From Burkholderia diffusa (GTDB lineage Bacteria; Pseudomonadota; Gammaproteobacteria; Burkholderiales; Burkholderiaceae), in contig NZ_CP013364.1 in assembly GCF_001718315.1 (NCBI RefSeq), positions 558,001 through 622,000 of the forward strand: a DNA stretch of 64,000 nucleotides, in the 5' to 3' direction. A program made the translations under genes and the position numbers. Under the pieces are notes generated by a model, which had not been told where the DNA came from, made no database searches, and saw only the letters and a program-made list of their open reading frames with translations. Within the stretch, counting starts at the first letter, position 1. Each line of letters begins with the position of its first letter. Positions 54,735 to 62,999 of the stretch are shown here, piece by piece.

Positions 54735-55928
54735 ATGTCGACCTTGCTCTTTTCTGCCAGCGTACTGTTCTTTTCGCTCAACGCGTTCAGCGTGCGCGCG
54801 ACCTTCATCGCGTATTTCCTGCTGTGCGCGCTCGCCTTTCTGCGCGCGCCGACGCTGATGAACCGACAGCGGCACCTGTTTCCGGTCTGCACGTACTGGC
54901 TGATCAGCACCAGCCTCGCGTTCATCCTGTCCGCATTCGGCGATTTCTACGTGAACTTCTTCATCAAGTTCGTGCTGATCCAGACGTACATCGCGCTGAG
55001 CTACTGGATGTTCGCCGGCGGCGTGCTCACACGGGAATCGCTCGATACCGCATGCAAGACGCTCATCTACGTCCACGCCGCATTCTTCACGTTCCAGCTC
55101 GTCTACTACCTCGGTACCGGCACCTTCATTGATTTCGACAGCTATGTGCGCGAAGCCGACTCCGAAGCGCTATACGCGACCAAGGCGCTGACCGACAGCC
55201 TGATCTCGATCCGCACGCTGGGCCTGTATTCCGAGCCGTCGTTCTATGCGATGACGGTCGTCCCGAGCGCCGTGATCCTGCTGCTGTCCAAGCAGCGCAT
55301 CACGCTCGCGTCCGCGGTCGGGTTCGCCACCGCGTTGCTCAGCTTCTCGGTCGCGTCGATGGCCGTCTGCGCGGCGCTGTGCGGGCTGCACGTGCTCACC
55401 GGCCGTGGGCGGCTTCGAACCCGGATCGCCGTCATCGTCGTCGCGCTCGCCTGCGTCCCATGGCTCTACAGCGTGTACGATCAGCGGGTGAACCAGTCTG
55501 TCGATTACGATGCGGTCGGCAGCCGTACGCTTGTGCTGACTGAACTGTCCGAGCGCGACGTGCTCGCGGGCGTGTTCGGCGGCGGTCTGTTCTGGGACGA
55601 ACGCAACAACGTCGGAAAAACCCACTTGCGCGGCTATCAGGTGCGGGACAGCTCGTTCTACATCTACCTCGTGTTCGCCGCCGGCGTCGCCGGTTTCGTC
55701 GTGTTCTTCGGTACGCTCGTCATGCTGTTCCGCCGCAAGCGGCGACGCAAGTATCTGCTCTATCTGCTGCCGATTCTGCTGTTCAAGTATCACGTGCTCT
55801 ATGGCATGCTCTGGCTCACCATCCTGCTGTTCCTTGTATTGGCCGACCAGGACGCACCACACCGGCGCGCGCTCGCCCGCCCCGTCCCGAACCCGTCCGG
55901 CGTCGAGCCGCTCGCGCACCTGACATGA
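54735..55928 (+). CDS. Wzy-like polysaccharide polymerase (predicted)
   Basis: A 397-residue integral membrane protein with about 10 helices and a larger soluble loop (about 235-320) that contains YDAVGSRTLVLTELSERD and VRDSSFYIYL. The architecture (many helices, central loop with RTL and a C-terminal FYIY motif) resembles O-antigen polymerase/ligase-type proteins, though sequence conservation in that group is low. Its stop overlaps the start of the following secreted protein by four bases. Placement at the edge of a Kdo-containing polysaccharide locus supports polymerisation or export. Confidence 0.65.
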   Translation: MSTLLFSASVLFFSLNAFSVRATFIAYFLLCALAFLRAPTLMNRQRHLFPVCTYWLISTSLAFILSAFGDFYVNFFIKFVLIQTYIALSYWMFAGGVLTRESLDTACKTLIYVHAAFFTFQLVYYLGTGTFIDFDSYVREADSEALYATKALTDSLISIRTLGLYSEPSFYAMTVVPSAVILLLSKQRITLASAVGFATALLSFSVASMAVCAALCGLHVLTGRGRLRTRIAVIVVALACVPWLYSVYDQRVNQSVDYDAVGSRTLVLTELSERDVLAGVFGGGLFWDERNNVGKTHLRGYQVRDSSFYIYLVFAAGVAGFVVFFGTLVMLFRRKRRRKYLLYLLPILLFKYHVLYGMLWLTILLFLVLADQDAPHRRALARPVPNPSGVEPLAHLT

Positions 55929-57127
55929 CATCACACCGACATGCGCGGACGTTGCGCGCGATGAAACGGTCGCTCGTCGCGGCGCTGTGCATGGGCTGCG
56001 CAACGATGACGGCAGGCGCGGAGGCCGTCCCCGCGCCGCCCGGCGAGGTGATTGCGCATAGCCGCGCGGCGACGCGCGTGTATCTCGGCTCGCCGTCGCT
56101 GGCCGTGCTGCCGAACGGCGACTACGTCGCGAGCTTCGATACGTTCGGCTCCGCCTCGGCGCAAAACCGGGTGTCCGTGTTCACGTCGCACGACAAAGGC
56201 GCAACGTGGTCGCGGCTCGGCGACGTGCCGGACCAGTACTGGTCGTCGCTGTTCGTGCTCAACGGCGCACTGTACCTGATGGGCACCAACCGCTCGATGG
56301 GCACGCCGACGATTCGCCGTTCCGACGACGGCGGCGCGACGTGGACCACGCCGGTCGACGCGTCGACCGGGCTGCTGCCATATCGTGGGCGCTTCATCAC
56401 CGGGCCGGTGCCGATCCTCGTCGATCGCGGACGCGTCTGGCGCGCGTACGAAAGCGTCGAGGACGGCGACCTGCGCGCGCTGGTGATGTCCGCGCCCGTC
56501 GATCGCGATTTACTCGACGCGCGCAACTGGCGTGTGTCCACGCATCTGCCGTCGGACAAGCGTTGGCTCGACGGCAGGTTCCAGTCGTGGGAAGAAGGCA
56601 ACGTGGTCGGCAGGCCGGGTACGACGCCGGCCGTCATGCTGCGCGTGAACACCGAGAACGGCCCCGAGAAGGCCGCGCTGGTGGCAACGAACGACGACGG
56701 CCGCACGCTGTCGTTCGACCCTGCGCGCGATTTCGTCGACCTGCCGGGCGCCGGCAAGAAGTTCACGATTCGCTTTGATCCGCAGTCGCAGCAATACTGG
56801 ACGATCACGAACGCAGTCCCGAAAAGCGTGGGACGGATGAACCTCGAGCGCGTCCGCAATACGCTTGTGCTCCTGTCGTCGCCGGATCTTCGGCAGTGGA
56901 CGGCGCGGCGCGTGCTGGTACAGCACGCCGACACGAAACGGCACGGTTTCCAGTACGTTGACTGGCAATTCGACGGCAGCGATCTCGTCGCGGTCCTGCG
57001 TGTCGCGTTCGACGACCCGGAAGGTGGTGCCACAAGCCAGCACGATTCGAATTTCGTCACGTTCCTGCGGGTGCGTCGGTTCCGCCAGGACGCCACGTCG
57101 AGTGCATTGACGCAAAGCCTCCAATAG
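55925..57127 (+). CDS. Secreted sialidase-fold (BNR-repeat) protein
   Basis: A 400-residue protein. Signal peptide around MKRSLVAALCMGCATMTAGAEA; the ATG at 55925 overlaps the preceding stop (ATGA), and the ATG at 55961 begins the signal peptide proper. The body is a six-bladed propeller of sialidase type with Asp-box motifs SHDKGATWSRL and SDDGGATWTTP, and a conserved SLFVLNG strand. It would act in the periplasm or outside. Catalytic Arg triad/Tyr residues cannot be assigned by eye. In the context of Kdo synthesis, it may cleave or modify a 3-deoxy-ulosonic acid polymer. Confidence 0.75.
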   Translation: MTSHRHARTLRAMKRSLVAALCMGCATMTAGAEAVPAPPGEVIAHSRAATRVYLGSPSLAVLPNGDYVASFDTFGSASAQNRVSVFTSHDKGATWSRLGDVPDQYWSSLFVLNGALYLMGTNRSMGTPTIRRSDDGGATWTTPVDASTGLLPYRGRFITGPVPILVDRGRVWRAYESVEDGDLRALVMSAPVDRDLLDARNWRVSTHLPSDKRWLDGRFQSWEEGNVVGRPGTTPAVMLRVNTENGPEKAALVATNDDGRTLSFDPARDFVDLPGAGKKFTIRFDPQSQQYWTITNAVPKSVGRMNLERVRNTLVLLSSPDLRQWTARRVLVQHADTKRHGFQYVDWQFDGSDLVAVLRVAFDDPEGGATSQHDSNFVTFLRVRRFRQDATSSALTQSLQ

Positions 57128-57139
57128 CCGGGGCCGGCA

Positions 57140-57167
57140 CGTCTCCCGCGCGACGCGGCGGGAGACG
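57140..57167. terminator. Hairpin between convergent operons
   Basis: A perfect 10-bp stem, CGTCTCCCGC and GCGGGAGACG, with an 8-base loop, exactly in the 48-base gap between the sialidase-fold gene and kdsD. A T/C-rich stretch (CTCCTTCACTTCTT) follows on the plus strand. Probably terminates both operons. Confidence 0.6.
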
Positions 57168-57175
57168 CGCCTCCT

Positions 57176-58111
57176 TCACTTCTTGAACACGCCGACGACG
57201 TCGCCGCCGTCAACCACCAACAACGCACCGATGCGCTGCTGCTGCATCAGCAGCAACGCATCCTCGACGCGCGTGCCAGGCCGTACCGTCGACGGCTCGA
57301 TCGACATCATGTCGGCCGCCGTTCGCCGCAGCACACCGTCGCCGTGCCGCTCGATCGCGCGGCGGATATCGCCATCGGTCACGATGCCCCAGCCGGTGTC
57401 GCGCCTCACGATCGCGAGCCCAAGCCGGCCGCGCGTCATCGCGTCCAGCACGTCGAGCGTCGACATGTCCTCCGTCACGAACGGCAGGTTTCCGCGCGCC
57501 ATTTCGTCGTCGACCGTCGACAGCAGCCGACGGCCGAGCGAGCCACCCGGATGGAAGCGCGCGAAGTGTTCCGGCTGGAAGCCGCGCGCCCGCATCAGCG
57601 TGACCGCCAGCGCATCGCCCATCGCGAGCGTCGCCGTCGTCGACGCCGTCGGCGCGAGCTGCAGCGGGCACGCCTCGCGTTCGACGCCGATGTCGAGATG
57701 GATCCGCGCGGCGCTCGCGAGCGTCGATGCAGGATTGCCGGTCAGCGCGATCAGATCGTTGCCGTTGCTGCGCAGGAACGGAATCAGCTTGATCACCTCG
57801 TCCGTTTCGCCCGAATTCGAGATCGCGAGAAACGTGTCGTCCGGCGTCACCATGCCGAGATCGCCGTGATAGGCCTCGCCCGGATGCATGAAGAAGGCGG
57901 GCGTGCCGGTGCTCGACAGCGTCGCGGCGATCTTCCTGCCGACGATGCCGGACTTGCCCATGCCGCACACGACGACGCGTCCGCTCGACGCGAGGATGAT
58001 CTCGACGGCTTCCTCGAAATTCGCGTCGAGCCGCGCGGCCACGCCGGCCAATGCCCGCGACTCGATCTCGAAGACCTGCCGGGCGGATTCAATGTGGTTC
58101 TGTCGCATCAT
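57176..58111 (-). CDS. kdsD: Arabinose-5-phosphate isomerase
   Basis: A 311-residue enzyme interconverting ribulose 5-phosphate and arabinose 5-phosphate, the first step to Kdo. It has an N-terminal SIS sugar-isomerase domain (about 30-180; VVCGMGKSGIVGRKIAATLSS, MHPGEAYHGDLGM, AISNSGETDE), the conserved FHPGGSLGRRLL hinge, and two CBS domains (about 205-311). The start MMRQNHIESA at 58111 overlaps the kdsB end by 23 bases. Last gene of the minus-strand operon. Not the housekeeping copy by context. Confidence 0.93.
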   Translation of the reverse strand: MMRQNHIESARQVFEIESRALAGVAARLDANFEEAVEIILASSGRVVVCGMGKSGIVGRKIAATLSSTGTPAFFMHPGEAYHGDLGMVTPDDTFLAISNSGETDEVIKLIPFLRSNGNDLIALTGNPASTLASAARIHLDIGVEREACPLQLAPTASTTATLAMGDALAVTLMRARGFQPEHFARFHPGGSLGRRLLSTVDDEMARGNLPFVTEDMSTLDVLDAMTRGRLGLAIVRRDTGWGIVTDGDIRRAIERHGDGVLRRTAADMMSIEPSTVRPGTRVEDALLLMQQQRIGALLVVDGGDVVGVFKK

Positions 58112-58904
58112 GGGTTTGCCGTTTGAGAAGGGAGACGACACGGGCGACGTCGTCGGGCGTATCGACGCCGGCGGGCGGCACATCGGGCCAGCGCATCACG
58201 TCGATCGGCATGCCGAGCCAGAGCGCGCGCAACTGCTCGAGCTTCTCCAGCTGCTCGAGCTCGCACGGCGCGGCGCTCGCCAGCGCCTGCAGGGTCGCGT
58301 TCACGTAGCCGTACAGGCCGATGTGCCGCAGGAACATGCGTTGAGTCGATCCATTCGAATCGTCCGGGCCCGCCGGCCGTCCATCGCGACAGAACGGGAT
58401 CGCCGCGCGCGAGAAGTACAGTGCGCGGCCCCGGTGGTCGGTGACGAGCTTGACGATGGCCGGCTCCTCGAGCAGAGCAGCATCCCCGATCGGGCAAGCG
58501 GCCGTCGCGACCCCGAGGTCCGGCGCATCGCGGCAGAAGCCTGCGAACGCCTTCAGGAGCGCGGTCGGCACGAGCGGTTCGTCGCCCTGCACGTTGAGCA
58601 CCGCATCGGTGCCCGGCCAGCCGAACATGCGCGCGACTTCCGCCGCGCGGTCGGTGCCGGACGCGTGACCGGCATCCGTCATTGCGAAGCGGATGCCGCG
58701 CGCGTCGAGCGCATCGGCGATGCGTACGTCGTCGATCGCGACGACGATGTCGGTATCGGGCAACGCGCGGCGCACGCGCGCGTGCACGCGAACGATCATC
58801 GGTTCGCCGTCCAGATCGACGAGCGGCTTGCCCGGCAATCGCGTCGAGCCGTACCGCGCCGGAATCACGACGCGCACGCGCCGCCTGTTATTGAACGATG
58901 TCAT
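58089..58904 (-). CDS. kdsB: CMP-Kdo synthetase
   Basis: A 271-residue 3-deoxy-manno-octulosonate cytidylyltransferase: IPARYGSTRLPGKPLVDLDG (CTP-binding), NVQGDEPLVP, the RAAIPFCRDG loop and HIGLYGYVNATL. It activates Kdo as CMP-Kdo, the donor for Kdo transferases such as KpsC/KpsS. The start at 58904 lies inside the 3' end of kdsC (17-base overlap); the longer frame to 58961 is dismissed. It overlaps kdsD by 23 bases downstream. Confidence 0.95.
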   Translation of the reverse strand: MTSFNNRRRVRVVIPARYGSTRLPGKPLVDLDGEPMIVRVHARVRRALPDTDIVVAIDDVRIADALDARGIRFAMTDAGHASGTDRAAEVARMFGWPGTDAVLNVQGDEPLVPTALLKAFAGFCRDAPDLGVATAACPIGDAALLEEPAIVKLVTDHRGRALYFSRAAIPFCRDGRPAGPDDSNGSTQRMFLRHIGLYGYVNATLQALASAAPCELEQLEKLEQLRALWLGMPIDVMRWPDVPPAGVDTPDDVARVVSLLKRQTHDATEPH

Positions 58905-59439
58905 GACCGCTCCATTGTTCGAGCAACGGCCGGTACGCGTCGTCGAGCGACAGCCCGGCATCGGTCAACAGATGCTCGGCCACCTCGCGCGCGACACCCC
59001 GGCCGCCGGCCGTGCGCGCGACGTGGTCGACGCGCGCGCGGACCAACCGATGCGCATCGGCTGGCGCATACGACACGCCGACGCGCTCGATGACCGCGAG
59101 ATCGTTCACGTCGTCGCCGACATAGGCGATCTCGTGATCGTCGACCCGTTGCCGCGCCTTGATGTCCGCGTAGCCGGCACCCTTGTCGTCGCAGCCGCTG
59201 ACGAGCACGTCGACGCCGAGCTGCGTCGCGCGCCACGCCAGCGCGCCGCTGTGCTTGCCCGACAGGATGCCGGTACGGATCCCGTGCGCGCGCAGCAGCG
59301 CGACCGCGACACCGTCGTGCGCGTGAAAGCTCTTCATGAACTCGCCTTCGGCCGTGACGTGCAGCAGGCCGTCGGTCAACACGCCGTCGACGTCGAACAG
59401 CACCAGCCGCACCGGCCCGCGATACATCGCGCCGCTCAC
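58888..59439 (-). CDS. kdsC: Kdo 8-phosphate phosphatase
   Basis: A 183-residue HAD-superfamily phosphatase: FDVDGVLTDG with nucleophile Asp16 and Asp18, HAHDGVAVALLRAHGI, ILSGKHSGALAWRA, and DDKGAGYADIKARQ followed by YVGDDVNDLAVIERVG. It removes phosphate from Kdo 8-phosphate. The start overlaps the kdsA stop by four bases, so the two are translationally coupled. Confidence 0.94.
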   Translation of the reverse strand: MSGAMYRGPVRLVLFDVDGVLTDGLLHVTAEGEFMKSFHAHDGVAVALLRAHGIRTGILSGKHSGALAWRATQLGVDVLVSGCDDKGAGYADIKARQRVDDHEIAYVGDDVNDLAVIERVGVSYAPADAHRLVRARVDHVARTAGGRGVAREVAEHLLTDAGLSLDDAYRPLLEQWSGHDIVQ

Positions 59440-60281
59440 CGGATATCGAGCGGCGGCAGCCGCTTGACCAGATCGTCCACCGCCTTCACCTGCTGCAGGA
59501 ACGCGTCGAGCAGCGCGAGCGGAAGCGCGCTCGGCCCGTCGCAGCGCGCGCGATCGGGATCGGGATGCGCTTCGAGGAACAGCCCGGCCAGCCCGACCGC
59601 CATCCCGGCACGCGCGAGATCGAGCACCTGCCGCCGCCGGCCGCCCGACGCGGCGCCGCGCGGATCGCGCATCTGCAGGCTGTGCGTGACGTCGAAGATC
59701 ACCGGGCAGTCGCCAGTCGCGTCGCGCATTTGGCGAAAGCCCAGCATGTCGACGACGAGATTGTCATAACCAAACGACGCGCCGCGCTCGCACAGGATCA
59801 CCCGGTCGTTGCCGGCTTCGCGGCACTTCGACACGACGTGCTCGATCTGCGTCGGGCTCATGAACTGCGGCTTCTTGATGTTGATCGCATTGCCGGTTTG
59901 CGCGATCGCGACCACAAGGTCCGTCTGGCGTGCGAGGAACGCCGGCACCTGAAGCACGTCGACGACCTGCGAGACCGGTGCGGCCTGCCACACTTCATGC
60001 ACGTCGGTGATCACGGGCACGCCGAACCGGCGCTTGACCTCGCCGAAAATCCTCAGCCCCTCGTCGAATCCGACGCCGCGATACGAATGGATCGACGAAC
60101 GGTTGGCCTTGTCGAACGACGCCTTGAACACCAGCGGAATGCCGAGACGGCGCGTAACCTCGACGAACGTATTGCAGACGTCGAGCGTGAAGTCGAGGCT
60201 TTCGAGCACGTTGAGGCCGCCGAAGAGCACGAACGGCAGGTTGTTGCCGACGGTGACGTCCGGCGTGATGGTGACATTCAT
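59436..60281 (-). CDS. kdsA: Kdo 8-phosphate synthase
   Basis: A 281-residue enzyme condensing arabinose 5-phosphate and phosphoenolpyruvate: DKANRSSIHSYRGVG, the VPAFLARQTDLVVA and NAINIKKPQFMSP segments, VILCERGASFGYDNLV and FDVTHSLQ. FGGLNVLES carries Asn where the metal-dependent class has Cys, so it is the metal-independent class. The ATG at 60281 is preceded by GGAG; a GTG at 60293 would add four residues. It begins 93 bases after the glycosyltransferase gene. Confidence 0.95.
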   Translation of the reverse strand: MNVTITPDVTVGNNLPFVLFGGLNVLESLDFTLDVCNTFVEVTRRLGIPLVFKASFDKANRSSIHSYRGVGFDEGLRIFGEVKRRFGVPVITDVHEVWQAAPVSQVVDVLQVPAFLARQTDLVVAIAQTGNAINIKKPQFMSPTQIEHVVSKCREAGNDRVILCERGASFGYDNLVVDMLGFRQMRDATGDCPVIFDVTHSLQMRDPRGAASGGRRRQVLDLARAGMAVGLAGLFLEAHPDPDRARCDGPSALPLALLDAFLQQVKAVDDLVKRLPPLDIR

Positions 60282-60374
60282 AGGTTTCTCCACGAAATTG
60301 AGGCGGCGCTCGGCGCGTTGCGCGGCGGCGAATGCCGCACGATCGCGCCGGTCGAGCGCAGCCGGATGCGAGTG

Positions 60375-61457
60375 TCAGCGAGCTGCCCATGCAGCATAGA
60401 GCGGCGCGAGCTCGTCGAACAAGCGGTCCTCGCCGAAGCGCTGCCGCGCCTCGTGGCTCGCCCTCCGGGCCAGTTCGCCCCGCAGCGCATCGTCGCCGGC
60501 CAGACGCTCCAGCCATGCGACCGCATCGGCCGCGGTCGCGTAGATCACGCCCGTCTGCAGGTGGCGCACGACATCCACGTTGCCGGCGCAACCGGATACG
60601 ATGACGGGCCGGCCGGCCAGCATCGCCTCAATCACCGACACCGGCATGCCTTCCCACGACGACGTCGACAGGTAGATGTCGGCGTGTGCGAGTCGCCGCG
60701 CGACCTCGTCGCGTGGCAACCATCCGGTCACCTCGACGCCCGCTTCGGCCAGCCGCGCCTTGGCTGCATCGTCGCCGTCGCCGATCCAGACGAAGTGCGT
60801 GCCACGCGCGCGCATGCCGTGTGCGATCCGCGCGAACAGCTCGGGATTCTTTTGCGCACGGATGCCACCGACGGTCACCACGCACGGCGGGCGGTTCGGC
60901 GGCCCCTCCGGCTCGCCCGGCTGCGAGGACGAAAGCGTGGCGCTCACCGCATTCTCGACCACCACCACCGGCTGACGAAGCCATGCGCGGATCGCGCGGC
61001 CTTCGCTCTCGGAGCACGCGACGTACAGGCATTTCCTGACGCACGCGATCCATTCGAGGCCGACGAACGCCAGGCGCTTCACGCCCGAGATATCGCGGCG
61101 CATGAACGAGATGCAGTGCGGGCTGTAGAAGAACGCCGCCTTCGGCAACGCGAACAACGTCGACAGACGCCCGAGGAACCCCGCGAACGACGAGTGCAGG
61201 TGCACGGCGTCCGGGCCGATCTCGTTGAGCGCCGCGCGCAGCCGGCCGACGGTCCGCAGCAGGCCCGCGCCTTTCATCTGCACGTGGCGCAGTGATACGC
61301 GCGCGTCGAACATCGCGGCAAGACCCGGGGGCGTATCCGGCCGCACCGAGTAGACGACATGCACGTCGTGCCCTTCGCGAGCGAGGCGGTTCGCGATCAG
61401 GCACACCATCGACAACGTGCCCGTGGCGCTGGATTCGACTATGTGGACGATCTTCAT
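60375..61457 (-). CDS. Glycosyltransferase family 4-type
   Basis: A 360-residue GT-B glycosyltransferase: MKIVHIVESSATGTLSMVCLIANRL, HLHSSFAGFLGRL, the donor-binding half with VGGIRAQKNPELFARIAHG, HFVWIGDGDD and STSSWEGMPVSVIEAMLAGRPVI, the EGMP...E signature of retaining enzymes using nucleotide sugars. It probably adds one sugar of the repeat unit; donor and acceptor are unknown. The start at 61457 is the ATG; the frame reaches 61493. It follows the second glycosyltransferase gene by 54 bases in the same operon. Confidence 0.9.
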   Translation of the reverse strand: MKIVHIVESSATGTLSMVCLIANRLAREGHDVHVVYSVRPDTPPGLAAMFDARVSLRHVQMKGAGLLRTVGRLRAALNEIGPDAVHLHSSFAGFLGRLSTLFALPKAAFFYSPHCISFMRRDISGVKRLAFVGLEWIACVRKCLYVACSESEGRAIRAWLRQPVVVVENAVSATLSSSQPGEPEGPPNRPPCVVTVGGIRAQKNPELFARIAHGMRARGTHFVWIGDGDDAAKARLAEAGVEVTGWLPRDEVARRLAHADIYLSTSSWEGMPVSVIEAMLAGRPVIVSGCAGNVDVVRHLQTGVIYATAADAVAWLERLAGDDALRGELARRASHEARQRFGEDRLFDELAPLYAAWAAR

Positions 61458-61511
61458 CTGGATCCGTTCCGTGAGGGATGAGCCGTCGCACACCGACGGC
61501 GAATGACATCG

Positions 61512-62471
61512 TCAGACACCCGCCCCGCGCCCCGCGGCCGCGTCGATATACGCAAGCACGCCCGAACGTTCGATCACGCGCCCCCATTCGAGCGATTTCA
61601 TCACCGACGGGTCGGGACGGGTCGCGCGGATCCGCGACAGCGGAAACAGTTCGTCGAAGATCGTCGCGCCGGTGACGTGGCACTGGATTCCCAGTTCATG
61701 CGCAGTGCGTACGTTCGACGGTGCGTCGTTGCAAACGATCTTCTTGCCGAGCGACGCGTATTCGAGCAGCTTCGTCGGTGTCTGAAAGCAATGCGGCCGG
61801 TGATACGGGAAGAAGCACACCGCGTATTCGCTGTCGCGGACGATCCGCAGCGCATCGGGCTGGGGCAGGCGGCCGACGAAACGGACGCCCGGCGTATCCG
61901 CGAATGCCTCGCGGATGGCGGGCTCCGGGTTGCCGACCAGCACGAGCGTGTCCGATTCGTCACGCCGTGCGTCGCGGTAAGCAGCAAGCACCTTGTGAAA
62001 ACCGCGCTCGCGGCTCATCTCGCCGATATAGCAGAACCGTCCGGACGGTAACGGCGCGGCATCGGCGCCATCGGCATCCAAGTCGGTCCGATCGAAGATC
62101 CAGTCCGGCACGCCCATCGGCAACAGCAACGAACGCACGCCGTCACGAAACGCCATCGCGTCGCGCATCCGCTCGTTCTGGAAAATCCGCAGGTCGGGCC
62201 GCACGTTCAGCACCCGCTTCACACGGTCCTTGACGGCCGCGAGCCGGCCGACAGACAGCGATCGATAATCGTGAATCACGAACCGGGCGGGCGGCAGTGT
62301 GCGATAGAAACCCATGATGCACCACAGGATGCACACGTCCCGATCGGGAAATTGCGCATACGCATCGAGATCGCCATCGAACACCTCGAATCCGTGCGTT
62401 TTCAGGCGGTGGCCGTAGGCGGCGATCTCGGGGTAGTTCGCCTTGCCGGGATGCAGAATGAACACTTTCAT
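61512..62471 (-). CDS. Glycosyltransferase (GT-B type)
   Basis: A 319-residue GT-B protein: MKVFILHPGKANYPEIAAYG, VCILWCIMGFYR, FQNERMRDAMAFRDGV, then CYIGEMSRERGFHKVLAAY, VLVGNPEPAIREAF and FQTPTKLLEYASLGKKIV. The final PTKLLEYASLG segment resembles the nucleotide-sugar end of GT1/GT4 families. The substrate is unknown. The start at 62471 overlaps the acetyltransferase stop by four bases. Confidence 0.82.
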   Translation of the reverse strand: MKVFILHPGKANYPEIAAYGHRLKTHGFEVFDGDLDAYAQFPDRDVCILWCIMGFYRTLPPARFVIHDYRSLSVGRLAAVKDRVKRVLNVRPDLRIFQNERMRDAMAFRDGVRSLLLPMGVPDWIFDRTDLDADGADAAPLPSGRFCYIGEMSRERGFHKVLAAYRDARRDESDTLVLVGNPEPAIREAFADTPGVRFVGRLPQPDALRIVRDSEYAVCFFPYHRPHCFQTPTKLLEYASLGKKIVCNDAPSNVRTAHELGIQCHVTGATIFDELFPLSRIRATRPDPSVMKSLEWGRVIERSGVLAYIDAAAGRGAGV

Positions 62472-62998
62472 TTGGGTTCCTGTCCATTGTCGAGAATGCG
62501 CGCCGGGACGCCGACGGCCACGCGACCGTCGGGCACATCGCGCAGCACGACCGCGCCGGCGCCGATCCGCGCGCGGTCGCCGACGCGCACTGCGCCGAGC
62601 ACAACGCTGTGCACGCCGAACTCGACGTGGTCGCCGATCGTCGGCACACCGCCGAGCGTGCCGTCCTTCAGGATGGTGTTGCCGATGGTCACGCCATGCC
62701 GCAGCGTGCAGTAATCGCCGATCACCGCGTAGCCGTTGATCACGAGGCCCGTGCCGTGATAAATCGCGAGCCCCTTGCCGATCTTCGTCTTCGCCGGAAT
62801 CTCGATGCCCATCAGCCAGTCGCACAGCACGATGTAGAGCAGGATGAGCGGCGCGCCGGCCAGCAGCGTGAACCGGCTCCGGCACGCGAGGTAGTGCACG
62901 ACGCGATAGAAGATCACCACGCTGCGCGTCTTCACGAACGCGTTGCGGCGGCAGTCTTCGGCGATCGCCTCGGCGGTCTGTCGCAACGAGACGGCCAT
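62468..62998 (-). CDS. Serine O-acetyltransferase-like hexapeptide enzyme
   Basis: A 176-residue left-handed beta-helix acyltransferase: helical N-terminus, then IEIPAKTKIGKGLAIYHGTGLVINGYAVIGDYC and LRHGVTIGN hexapeptide rungs, resembling CysE-type enzymes, but with a short N-terminal helical domain and a hydrophobic stretch (FTLLAGAPLILLYIVL). In this setting it more likely acetylates a sugar in the polysaccharide than makes O-acetylserine. It begins one base after the stop of the KpsS-like gene. Confidence 0.82.
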   Translation of the reverse strand: MAVSLRQTAEAIAEDCRRNAFVKTRSVVIFYRVVHYLACRSRFTLLAGAPLILLYIVLCDWLMGIEIPAKTKIGKGLAIYHGTGLVINGYAVIGDYCTLRHGVTIGNTILKDGTLGGVPTIGDHVEFGVHSVVLGAVRVGDRARIGAGAVVLRDVPDGRVAVGVPARILDNGQEPK

Positions 62999-62999
62999 G

